Below, piece by piece: positions 43,451 through 51,615 of a stretch of DNA of 64,000 bases. Location of the stretch: assembly GCA_963676355.1 (NCBI GenBank), contig OY781093.1, forward strand, positions 2,294,001-2,358,000. The letters run 5' to 3'. This DNA comes from JAGLOK01 sp963676355. GTDB taxonomy: Bacteria; Bacillota; Clostridia; Christensenellales; UMGS416. Under the pieces are notes generated by a model, which had not been told where the DNA came from, did no database searches, and worked only from the letters and a program-made list of their open reading frames with translations. The number at the start of each line of letters is the position of its first letter. Position 1 is the first letter of the stretch. A program made the position numbers and the translations under genes.

Positions 43451-45916
43451 TTAATCTCCCTGTAGGTTAAAGTTCACAAATATCTTGCCGTCTTCTCTCA
43501 AAAAATAATATGTACTGCCACACGCTCCCACCGATACAATTGAATTTATCTGCGACGAATCAATTTTCACCGCACCTGCGGTAACCACTGTGCCGTCGTT
43601 CTTTAGCCCAATTGTAAAAGCGTCCCCAACAGCTACGCTTACAATATCTTCCCATACCGCCACATTACACTGCCCTTTATTATTTTTCCCGACAGCAGTC
43701 ACTGTACCGTCGATTTTAACAGCCGCAGTATGATAATTTCCCGTGTCAGCCATTATAGCATCCTCAAACTCCTCCACATCGCACTGCCCATAGCTGTTGC
43801 CGCCCACCGCGAGCACACGCCCGTCAGCATTAACCGCAACAGTATGTGTGTCCGCAACACTGATATATACAATATCTTTTAATCCACGGACATCCGACTG
43901 TCCGTAAGTATTATCCCCCGCGGCAGCGAGTGTTTTGTTTTCTTTTATTCCCACCATATGATTGTCTGACATATCTACAGTTAAAATGCCGCTCCAGTTC
44001 GGATAACCGATTTTAGAATCTCTCGTTCCGCTTACCGCCAAACATCCGCTTTCGGTTATTCCAACCACTGTATTATCGTTCACGGCAATTTTTATGACAT
44101 CGTCAAATCCCACAAGATCAAATCCGGGCATATCCCCTGTCACCTGTAAACTGTCGTTTATTAACGTAATTACATAGCCTTGCGAGGTCGCAGCGAAACC
44201 TGAATAATATTTTGCGCTCTCGAATGTGTTAAGAGCACTTCCAAGACATTTTACGCCGTCACTGACATAGCTGTCTCCAGAAAGTGTAATATCAATTACA
44301 GCACCGTCTTTTCTCACAGCTGCAATATGCGTGCCGCATGCATCAATCGCAATAATTCCCTCAAGGCTTGATACCTCTTCGCTTAGTGCACTGCTTTGTC
44401 CTGCAATCAATACCTTTCCATTGCTTTTAAGCCCTAAAACAAACGAGTCTCCGGCGCATACAGACACTATGTTTTTCCAACCAAGCTCGCCAACAGTAGT
44501 TACAACGGTGCCATCGTTTTTAAGTCCCGCGCTAATATTTTCCCCTGCGCTTATTGAGACAATGTCTCTCCAGTCGTCTGTTTCGCACTGACCGCAGTCA
44601 TTGTTTCCAAATGCAGCTACAGTACTGTCATCTTCCAATGCCAGAGTATGAGCTCCACCTGCGCTTATTTTTGTCACACCGCTCAAACTTCCGAAGTCAA
44701 TTTGACCATATTCAGAGTTTCCAGCTCCGGCTGCTGTTCCGTCTTCATATAGTATGACTGTAAATCCATTGCCGGCTTGTATATCTTTGATTTGCTTATC
44801 ACAAATATTTGAAAAATCGCACTCGCCGTACCTATTGTCACCCCATACCGAAACCGAGCCGTCAATTCCCCTGCTGATTACATGCGTATCACTTCCTGTC
44901 ACTGAAAAATATAGACTTGAGCCCGCAAATTTATTTTCAATGTCTTCCGTATAGCTGTAGATACTTCCGTCGTCTTTTATAAGCACAGTATTTTGCGATT
45001 GTGCGCAAATAGTATGCATAGCTTTTTCTACTGTTTCACTGTCTAAAACAAGCCTTTTTGTACCCGCAGATTTATATGAAACTGCAAGAAAATCCTCAAT
45101 CGATATATCTTGTTTCACCGTGAAAACGCCCATGATAATTGCAATTGATAAGATAAGAAAATAGACTATCAAAGTGTTTGGCTTCAATTTTTCATACATA
45201 TCAAAAGTGTGTTTATGCTCTTGACAAAAATAAAAATCATATTCCTTCTTGTTTCTATCGTTTATCGCGTATACCTTATCAGTTTTCTTCCTGCCGCAAC
45301 AGCGGTAAAAGCATTTGTTTCTTTGCCATATGATTAAAAAAAGCATGAATAACAGAAAAGCCACTGCAAGTGCAAAAAAGTAAACCGAAAAGTTATTTCC
45401 CAAATACCACGACACAAGCAACATCTGTGCTGCTAAAATCGCAACGCCCGTTTTCCCGGATAACTTTCTTAATATTTTTATTCGGTTCAGGTTGCTTATA
45501 TGCTCCTTATTTTTTAGCGGGGCTTCTATATTTAATGACTTGCGCACCGCATCTATAAGCACATCAATCTTCTCAAACTTATTTTCGGAAGAGTCAATCC
45601 ACTGTGTCACACTAAGTAAAAATTCCAGTTTGCTGTGCTTTGAATCAATTTTGTACGGCACTATCTTTACAGGCGGCAGGTTTGAAGCACAGGCAATCTC
45701 ATTTTCTACATGAGGCGAACTATTGCTGTGCTCGGAAGCAATTACCACCATACACTTACACGCCTCAATAGCCCGCCTGATTTCTTCCGGGAATTCATCT
45801 CCCCAGTAAATATCTTTGCTGGCTATCCAGACGCTTATCCCGTTTTTCTTCAAAACATGGGCAACTGCATTTGCAAATTTATCATCTACAGTGCTGTAGC
45901 TTATAAAAACATCCAT
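43451..45916 (-). CDS. TIR, 3-TM, Cys/His-cluster, RCC1-propeller receptor-like protein
   Basis: An 821-residue protein; ATG 45916 is preferred, with GGAG spaced 5 bases (numbers here count from the ATG 3 bases earlier). A clear TIR domain (1-130) begins DVFISYSTVDDKFA, with the BB-loop DIYWGDEF and the conserved Glu74 in PHVENEIACA, the position of the TIR NADase catalytic Glu. TM1 157-175, TM2 178-198, a cytosolic Cys cluster (203, 207, 208, 232, His235) and TM3 248-268 mirror the LRR protein. Residues 300-820 are RCC1-type repeats (AGDSFVLGLKSNGKV, GGNSYGQCDV), predicted extracellular. The membrane design resembles a sensor passing an outside signal to a TIR enzyme. Confidence 0.88.
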   Translation of the reverse strand: MDVFISYSTVDDKFANAVAHVLKKNGISVWIASKDIYWGDEFPEEIRRAIEACKCMVVIASEHSNSSPHVENEIACASNLPPVKIVPYKIDSKHSKLEFLLSVTQWIDSSENKFEKIDVLIDAVRKSLNIEAPLKNKEHISNLNRIKILRKLSGKTGVAILAAQMLLVSWYLGNNFSVYFFALAVAFLLFMLFLIIWQRNKCFYRCCGRKKTDKVYAINDRNKKEYDFYFCQEHKHTFDMYEKLKPNTLIVYFLILSIAIIMGVFTVKQDISIEDFLAVSYKSAGTKRLVLDSETVEKAMHTICAQSQNTVLIKDDGSIYSYTEDIENKFAGSSLYFSVTGSDTHVISRGIDGSVSVWGDNRYGECDFSNICDKQIKDIQAGNGFTVILYEDGTAAGAGNSEYGQIDFGSLSGVTKISAGGAHTLALEDDSTVAAFGNNDCGQCETDDWRDIVSISAGENISAGLKNDGTVVTTVGELGWKNIVSVCAGDSFVLGLKSNGKVLIAGQSSALSEEVSSLEGIIAIDACGTHIAAVRKDGAVIDITLSGDSYVSDGVKCLGSALNTFESAKYYSGFAATSQGYVITLINDSLQVTGDMPGFDLVGFDDVIKIAVNDNTVVGITESGCLAVSGTRDSKIGYPNWSGILTVDMSDNHMVGIKENKTLAAAGDNTYGQSDVRGLKDIVYISVADTHTVAVNADGRVLAVGGNSYGQCDVEEFEDAIMADTGNYHTAAVKIDGTVTAVGKNNKGQCNVAVWEDIVSVAVGDAFTIGLKNDGTVVTAGAVKIDSSQINSIVSVGACGSTYYFLREDGKIFVNFNLQGD

Positions 45917-46046
45917 CATATCTCCTTAATATGTCAGATAGTTCAATATTATAATTCAGGTGAATTTACGCTTTACGATAATTTTAACTGTAGGCAGGCA
46001 AAAAACCTCACTGAATACTTTGCTTGCTTCAAAAACTTTTCTAACT

Positions 46047-48197
46047 TTAATAGCCCATATCGGTAAAGCCTTCAAAGTCCATAATGTAATATTCCTGAAG
46101 GTTCAGCGTCTGATTTGGTCCAAAAGATATTCTGAAATGCCAGTTGCTTCCGCCATACTCACCATGCCATTGGCTAATATCCTCACCGCAGTAAGCATTG
46201 TTGTCGGAGTTCTGGTCCTCCCACACAAGAGAGCGATAGTTTCCGGCTGAGTCAAATGCCATAACTGCCCAATACCATTTATCCTGTTCAATATTTAAAC
46301 CGGTATCTCTATAATTTGCATATGGTGCGCTGAAATAGTCGGTTACATGTGCAAAGATAGGCTGATTGTTTTCAAAGCTTAAAACAACTTCGCCTGCGCC
46401 GGACAAAGCAAACGCAAGGCCGTCTACATTTTCAGGCTGGAATTTAAACATGATAGCTTGTGCGTTATCTCTGAATTCTCCCATATCGAGGAAATTGATG
46501 TTTCCAGGCATATAGGCTCCATCGTCATTGGATATAAACTGATAATATCTGCCATCATTACTGAGCCGCTTCTCTGACACATCACCAAAGTTTTTTCCAT
46601 TATTTTCATCCATTGATGAGGCGTCCTCCATGAAAATAACTTGAGGGTTATTCAGCAAAGTAGAAGCCATCTCCATGGGATCCTGAGGCATACTTTCACC
46701 CATGTCCTGCCCGCCGCCATCTTGATTATTGTTGTCCTGAAAGCTGACGGTAACAGTCGGATCGCTTTTCATGCTGTCAAAAGTATATATGCTGTATTCG
46801 TAAAGATTCAGCTGCCCATATTCCTGAAAAGAAATGCTCAAAAGCCAGTTGCTCTCATATATACCATCCATCCCTTCATACATGTTTCTTTCAAGATATG
46901 CTTGATTTTCATAGTTGCCCTCTTCCCATACCAAACATCTCAACTGCGCTTCTTCATCAAATGCTACAAAAATATAGTACAGCGAATCCCATTTCAATTG
47001 GAAATCATTAACTGCAAAATCCGAAAACGGAAATTTGCTGAAATTTGGTACATCTACGTAATATACATCATCACTTTCAAAAGATATGGAAAACTCACCC
47101 ATGCCAAGGAAGTTAAAATAAAGGTTATTCACATCTTCTGGCTGGAACTTAATAAGTATTGCTTGCTGTGTTCGGTCTTCATCCCAAAAATCCTTCAGTC
47201 TTGTGTTAAGAGACATATAAGCCATATTGTCGCCCGAAAACAGCTCCATTCTTCCTTCATCAAGATTAATCCTTTTTTCCGCAACACCTGAGCCAAACTG
47301 ACCGCCTCCGTTTTCAGCCATCTGTTCTATACCTTCGCCGAAAATCATATGCGGATTTTCAATCATTGCGCCGACAACTTCCTCTGCAGACTGTGGCATT
47401 TGGCTGCCCATGTCATCATTTGACACTTCAATCACTCTGTCTGCCATTACAAAATTTGAAAAAGTGTAATACGCATAGTTATCAACTGTGAATGTAGCCT
47501 CTCCACTATAGCCAACATTCACCATCCATGACTGATTGGAATATCTTTCATCACCAAATGACTGGCTTAAATGGAGATTCATATATACAGCTTCGTCTTC
47601 GCTTCCCTCTTTCCAAAGTGCACCCTGAATAAGCCCGTCGCTTCCGATTCCTATTATCACATGATACCAGTTGCCCGGTTCAATCCTCAAATTAGTGTCT
47701 AGCGGCTCCATATATTCATAATCTGCCACAAACAAAGCAGGTTCATTATCTTCACCGATGGTTATCCCCACGTTGCCATCAGCGTTCAGCATCACTGCGA
47801 AATCTTTGGCTGACGGTTTGAATTTCATATAAAAGGCTTGATTATAACCATTGATTCCATCAACCTCGTTAAGTCTTTTTGCAAGCGGCATAAACGGATT
47901 TTCTCCTTCAACAGCTTTATACATCACGCCTTCATCCGTAACTTCGCGCTGGTCATAATCGGTACCTATATTCTGACCGCCGTTTGCTTTCAGATCTTCC
48001 ATCGTTTCTTCATATACTTTTTGCATATCGACAAACACGGAGTTTATTACATCATCTGAGGTCATTTGTTCATTTTTCTGTTCCGTTTCCGTGCTTACAG
48101 CACTGGCAGTTGCTTCATGTTCTGCCTCTTGTTTTCCGCACGCGGAAAATATGAGAACAAAAGTTAATAGTAGTGCAGTCAAAATCCTAACTCTCAT
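46047..48197 (-). CDS. Lipoprotein with three tandem homologous domains of unknown function
   Basis: A 716-residue lipoprotein: the signal peptide ends in FSAC (Cys20), after ATG 48197 with AAAGGAG. Three related units of about 200 residues follow (about 49-255, 275-485, 515-716). Each has an entry segment (NPHMIFGEG / NPQVIFMED), an AIL/IMFKFQPE strand, an acidic FS.E / LSFEN segment, WY.V..A-type and LVWEE/LVWEDQN motifs and a final aromatic strand. The pattern suggests lectin-like beta-sandwiches, but I cannot name the family. It lies 128 bp upstream of the TIR-RCC1 gene, with its own promoter candidate, and may be an extracellular partner of the receptors. Confidence 0.78.
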   Translation of the reverse strand: MRVRILTALLLTFVLIFSACGKQEAEHEATASAVSTETEQKNEQMTSDDVINSVFVDMQKVYEETMEDLKANGGQNIGTDYDQREVTDEGVMYKAVEGENPFMPLAKRLNEVDGINGYNQAFYMKFKPSAKDFAVMLNADGNVGITIGEDNEPALFVADYEYMEPLDTNLRIEPGNWYHVIIGIGSDGLIQGALWKEGSEDEAVYMNLHLSQSFGDERYSNQSWMVNVGYSGEATFTVDNYAYYTFSNFVMADRVIEVSNDDMGSQMPQSAEEVVGAMIENPHMIFGEGIEQMAENGGGQFGSGVAEKRINLDEGRMELFSGDNMAYMSLNTRLKDFWDEDRTQQAILIKFQPEDVNNLYFNFLGMGEFSISFESDDVYYVDVPNFSKFPFSDFAVNDFQLKWDSLYYIFVAFDEEAQLRCLVWEEGNYENQAYLERNMYEGMDGIYESNWLLSISFQEYGQLNLYEYSIYTFDSMKSDPTVTVSFQDNNNQDGGGQDMGESMPQDPMEMASTLLNNPQVIFMEDASSMDENNGKNFGDVSEKRLSNDGRYYQFISNDDGAYMPGNINFLDMGEFRDNAQAIMFKFQPENVDGLAFALSGAGEVVLSFENNQPIFAHVTDYFSAPYANYRDTGLNIEQDKWYWAVMAFDSAGNYRSLVWEDQNSDNNAYCGEDISQWHGEYGGSNWHFRISFGPNQTLNLQEYYIMDFEGFTDMGY

Positions 48198-48236
48198 AAT
48201 ATCTCCTTTATTTAAAAGTTAATAAAAAACAATGCC

Positions 48237-48265
48237 TATATAAATACTTTTTATTTTAAAAGCAA
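48237..48265 (-). promoter_or_regulatory. Promoter candidate for the lipoprotein gene and possibly the TIR/SLOG operon
   Basis: On the minus strand, TTGCTT (48265-48260) and TATATA (48242-48237) are 17 bp apart, placing a start site about 35 nt before the lipoprotein ATG. Confidence 0.4.
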
Positions 48266-48612
48266 AAGCTACTCTTTAACTCTTTTAATATAGCATTAGA
48301 TAATAAACTATTACTATTCTACCATATATTACACAAATATATGTAAAAAAAAGGAGAGTAAAAAAGAAAATATTTTGAGTCTTTGTTTCTCGAACATAAA
48401 CAGTACTTATAAATTGAATTGTAAACTTCTGATGATATCTACAAAAATTGATAATTAATAGTTGAAACTGTGTCGACATCTCTTAAATATAGTAATTTTT
48501 ATACTTATTAAAAAATATTATTAAGATATTTGAAGGCCGTTTATTAACCTTTGGTTATAATTCCTCCTTTTCCACCAAATACCGCCACTTGGCCACAAAA
48601 AATGTCTTACTT

Positions 48613-48659
48613 AGGTAAAAGTTAAGCACATGAACATGTCATGTGCTTAACTTTTACCT
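48613..48659. repeat. Perfect 20-bp inverted repeat with 7-nt loop
   Basis: Arms 48613-48632 and 48640-48659 are exact inverse complements, running from AGGTAAAAG to CTTTTACCT, around AACATGT. Neither side has a T-run, so it is not a typical intrinsic terminator. Possible explanations are a mobile-element remnant, a structured RNA, or a terminator/insulator between gnd and the lipoprotein gene. Confidence 0.7.
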
Positions 48660-48943
48660 GATATTATTTCGGGCCAACTATAATAGATAGAATTTTTTTA
48701 TACTCATCTTGAGATTTAAAAACTATCTTTATTTGCTTATCTTGAAAACAATATTTTCTTCCACAAGATACAATATAATATAAGCTTCTTGTCAGAACAG
48801 ATATACAACGTTCTATAATTCTACACTCTGCCGCATTTTAAGCTATATCTGTGATAATACAAATAATTTTTTACTTAATTCCATTCTTTATTTATTCTGC
48901 TCTTAGCATCAAATACCATTAACGGTAGTTTCACTACTACTAT

Positions 48944-50395
48944 CTATACATCATATGTTGTCGACGCCGTCTTGCCACCGCGTCCTGTCCAATTCGTATG
49001 AAAAAACCTTCCCCTAGCTTTGTCGACACGTTCATAAGAATGTGCGCCAAAATAATCGCGCTGCGCCTGCAGCAGGTTCGCAGGCAAAAACTCACTGGTG
49101 TACCCGTCAAAGTAACTGACAGCTGAACAAATTGTAGGTGACGGTATGCCATATTTAATGGATGTACATGCTAAATTGCGCCATGCATCAATACAGTTAT
49201 CTATGGCTGCTTTGAAATATGGATCCATGATTAGATTAACAAGCTCATTATTGTTCCTAAAAGCCTCATTGATTTTATCTAGGAATGCACTGCGTATGAT
49301 GCAGCCACCACGCCACATCATAGCAATTTCTCCATAATTCAAATTCCAATCATAGCTATCTGCGGCCACACGCATCAGCGAAAAACCTTGAGCATATGAA
49401 ATGATTTTTGAAGCGTAAAGCGCTTTCCTTATATCCTCTATGAATGACTGCCTATCACCTTCATATTTGACTTTCCTTTTTTTATATTCTTTCGAAGCAG
49501 CCACACGCTCATCTTTTATAGCCGACAAAAAGCGTGCATAGACCGCTTCGCCTATCAATGTCAATGGCACACCATCATCCAATGCTGTGATAGCCGTCCA
49601 CTTGCCTGTCCCTTTTTGTCCGGCGGTATCGAGTATCTTATCAATCAACGGACTTCCGTCTATATCCTTGTATCCAAGTATATTTGCAGTAATTTCTATT
49701 AAATAACTTTCAAGTTCAGAGTCATTCCATTCGGTAAAGACTTCTTGTATCTCGTCAGCAGTCATTCCCAGCACATCGCGCATTAATAGATATACCTCGC
49801 AAATCAACTGCATATCACCATATTCAATACCATTGTGCACCATCTTTACAAAATGTCCGGCGCCATCTGAACCAATCCAACTGCAGCAAGGCGCTCCGTC
49901 GCCTGCCCTAGCACTTATTGCAAAGAATATATCCTTCACCTGTTCCCAGGCCTTTTCTGAACCGCCCGGCATTAGTGACGGACCCTTGAGTGCACCTTCC
50001 TCACCGCCTGACACTCCGCAGCCTATGAAATAAAGACCCTTATCCTCTAACAATTTCGTTCGCCTTATTGTATCGTGAAAATTACTGTTTCCTCCGTCTA
50101 TAATGATATCTCCTGCATCTAAATGTGGTAATAACTCATCTATAACCTGATCCACAACATCGCCGGCCTTGACCATCATCATAATCTTGCGCGGTCTTTT
50201 TAAGCTTTCTGCAAGCTGCTTATACGAATAAGTTCCTTTGAAATCCTTATCTTTACCTCTGCCGCTCATAAAAGCGTCAACCACTTGGGTCTCATAATTA
50301 AACACAGCAACACAATATCCTTTACTATGCATATTCAAAGACAAGTTTTCACCCATCACAGCAAGGCCTATCATCCCAATGTCTGCCTGTTTCAT
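48944..50395 (-). CDS. gnd: 6-phosphogluconate dehydrogenase (decarboxylating)
   Basis: A 483-residue enzyme of the oxidative pentose phosphate pathway, converting 6-phosphogluconate to ribulose-5-phosphate, CO2 and NADPH. ATG 50395 has GGAGG 5 bases upstream. Visible motifs: GLAVMGENL, IIDGGNS, GVSGGEEGALKGPS, the catalytic HFVKMVHNGIEYGDMQ, ILDTAGQKGTGKW, and a C-terminal R/H tail (AHSYERVDK...FHTNW). The length and dimer tail match the long Gnd type. It stands alone, 311 bp after the HAD gene. It could process gluconate derived from the glycoside locus or serve central metabolism. Confidence 0.97.
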   Translation of the reverse strand: MKQADIGMIGLAVMGENLSLNMHSKGYCVAVFNYETQVVDAFMSGRGKDKDFKGTYSYKQLAESLKRPRKIMMMVKAGDVVDQVIDELLPHLDAGDIIIDGGNSNFHDTIRRTKLLEDKGLYFIGCGVSGGEEGALKGPSLMPGGSEKAWEQVKDIFFAISARAGDGAPCCSWIGSDGAGHFVKMVHNGIEYGDMQLICEVYLLMRDVLGMTADEIQEVFTEWNDSELESYLIEITANILGYKDIDGSPLIDKILDTAGQKGTGKWTAITALDDGVPLTLIGEAVYARFLSAIKDERVAASKEYKKRKVKYEGDRQSFIEDIRKALYASKIISYAQGFSLMRVAADSYDWNLNYGEIAMMWRGGCIIRSAFLDKINEAFRNNNELVNLIMDPYFKAAIDNCIDAWRNLACTSIKYGIPSPTICSAVSYFDGYTSEFLPANLLQAQRDYFGAHSYERVDKARGRFFHTNWTGRGGKTASTTYDV

Positions 50396-50706
50396 CAATC
50401 CTCCAATTTAATAAATAAAATTTTTTATTTTTCACTACACCTATTATTAATCATTTAAATAATCTTAAGTTTTCGTCAATTACATCCCATATTCTGTCGA
50501 AAATCAAACTTAGTTTAAATATAGCTTTTATCGTCTAAAATCCCCAATATACTCTGATTTTTTGCAGCACAAATTTATCTTAATGAAACTATCTAATAAA
50601 AGAGAGTCCTATTGATAGCGTTTATTTTGAAGATAATAATTGTGATAATCATCGCTATATGATTTAGGTTCTATTCTTTATTTAAAAAAACTTTCCCCAA
50701 TTTTTT
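50396..50706. other. 311-bp intergenic region upstream of gnd
   Basis: Very AT-rich. I see no gene, no convincing terminator for the HAD gene and no clear sigma-A promoter for gnd, although one must lie here or further upstream. Confidence 0.5.
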
Positions 50707-51591
50707 TCATTTTGTGTTTTCCCAAGGCGGTATTTTCAATAATACTGAACTGAATTCGTCAAGCCTTTGCTGCATTTTTGAATCTTTATAAGTTCCATCT
50801 TCAAACATTCTCAAGTCTTCATTCAGTATATTTGCCCAGCTCTCCGCTTCAAGCCCCGGAATAATCGGCCTAAACAAAACACCATTTTTAAACGCAGCTG
50901 CCTTGTCTCCTGGCGCATCTCCTATCATTAAGACACTCTCTGGCTTATACCGGCCTGAATTAGCCTCTTTTATACATTCTTCTTTCGTGCCCATTTCCTG
51001 TCCTGCAACTACGTTTACATATTCCAACAACCCATTCTCTTCCCACTCCCTGACAATAGCCTCATGTGGAGTGGCAGACACTATTACAATATCCGCAAAT
51101 TCTTTGATTTTCTTCAGTGATTCTTTTACATTCGGTAAAGGTGGTACATTCCTGACAATTCTCGCTATATTTTCATTCACTTCATGACTCCATTTGGCAG
51201 CTTGAAGTAAAACAGGTGACGCTTCATTAGTTTTGCAATACTCCTCCAGAGCCGATGCTCCCAAAACCCGGGTTGTTTCTACCCATTTTTTAAGAGGCTC
51301 TAGATTGGGAGGTTTATAACCGCGCTCCTTAACCTCTTTTCTTGCATATACCAGTTCAAGTGTACGTATAATCGCATGAAATCGATTAGTCCCGCGAGTT
51401 TCAGAATATAAATTAACAAAATCGGCGGCTTCTCTCACATATCTTGAAACGCCCTGTAAATTCCAGACATTAACCGTTGCCGGACAGAAACATTCTTTGT
51501 GTTTTAGCTCCATATTGTCAAATACGCATCCATCTGAATCTATGCACACTAAGTAATCTTTGCTCTTTTTAAAATCTTTCAACTGACCCAT
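50707..51591 (-). CDS. HAD-family hydrolase
   Basis: A cytoplasmic phosphatase-fold protein of about 294 residues. ATG 51591 (MGQLKDFKKSKD) is preferred because GGAG lies 6 bases upstream; an ATG 18 bases earlier has no site. Motif I reads VCIDSDGCVFD, motif II is VIVSATPHE, and motif III/IV is VLMIGDAPGDKAAA. A helical cap lies at about 40-160. It follows the GH3 genes and may dephosphorylate a sugar phosphate produced in the locus. The substrate is unknown. Confidence 0.85.
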   Translation of the reverse strand: MGQLKDFKKSKDYLVCIDSDGCVFDNMELKHKECFCPATVNVWNLQGVSRYVREAADFVNLYSETRGTNRFHAIIRTLELVYARKEVKERGYKPPNLEPLKKWVETTRVLGASALEEYCKTNEASPVLLQAAKWSHEVNENIARIVRNVPPLPNVKESLKKIKEFADIVIVSATPHEAIVREWEENGLLEYVNVVAGQEMGTKEECIKEANSGRYKPESVLMIGDAPGDKAAAFKNGVLFRPIIPGLEAESWANILNEDLRMFEDGTYKDSKMQQRLDEFSSVLLKIPPWENTK

Positions 51592-51615
51592 ATAGTTCTC
51601 CATTATCATTATAAA

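Larger units (their letters stand above)
48198..48943. other. 746-bp intergenic region between gnd and the lipoprotein gene
   Basis: AT-rich. It holds a promoter candidate next to the lipoprotein gene, a 20-bp perfect inverted repeat (48613-48659), and a 58-codon minus-strand open frame (48664-48837). That frame lacks a start codon but reads like protein (CFQDKQIKIVFKSQDEYKKI). It may be a gene remnant. Confidence 0.5.
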
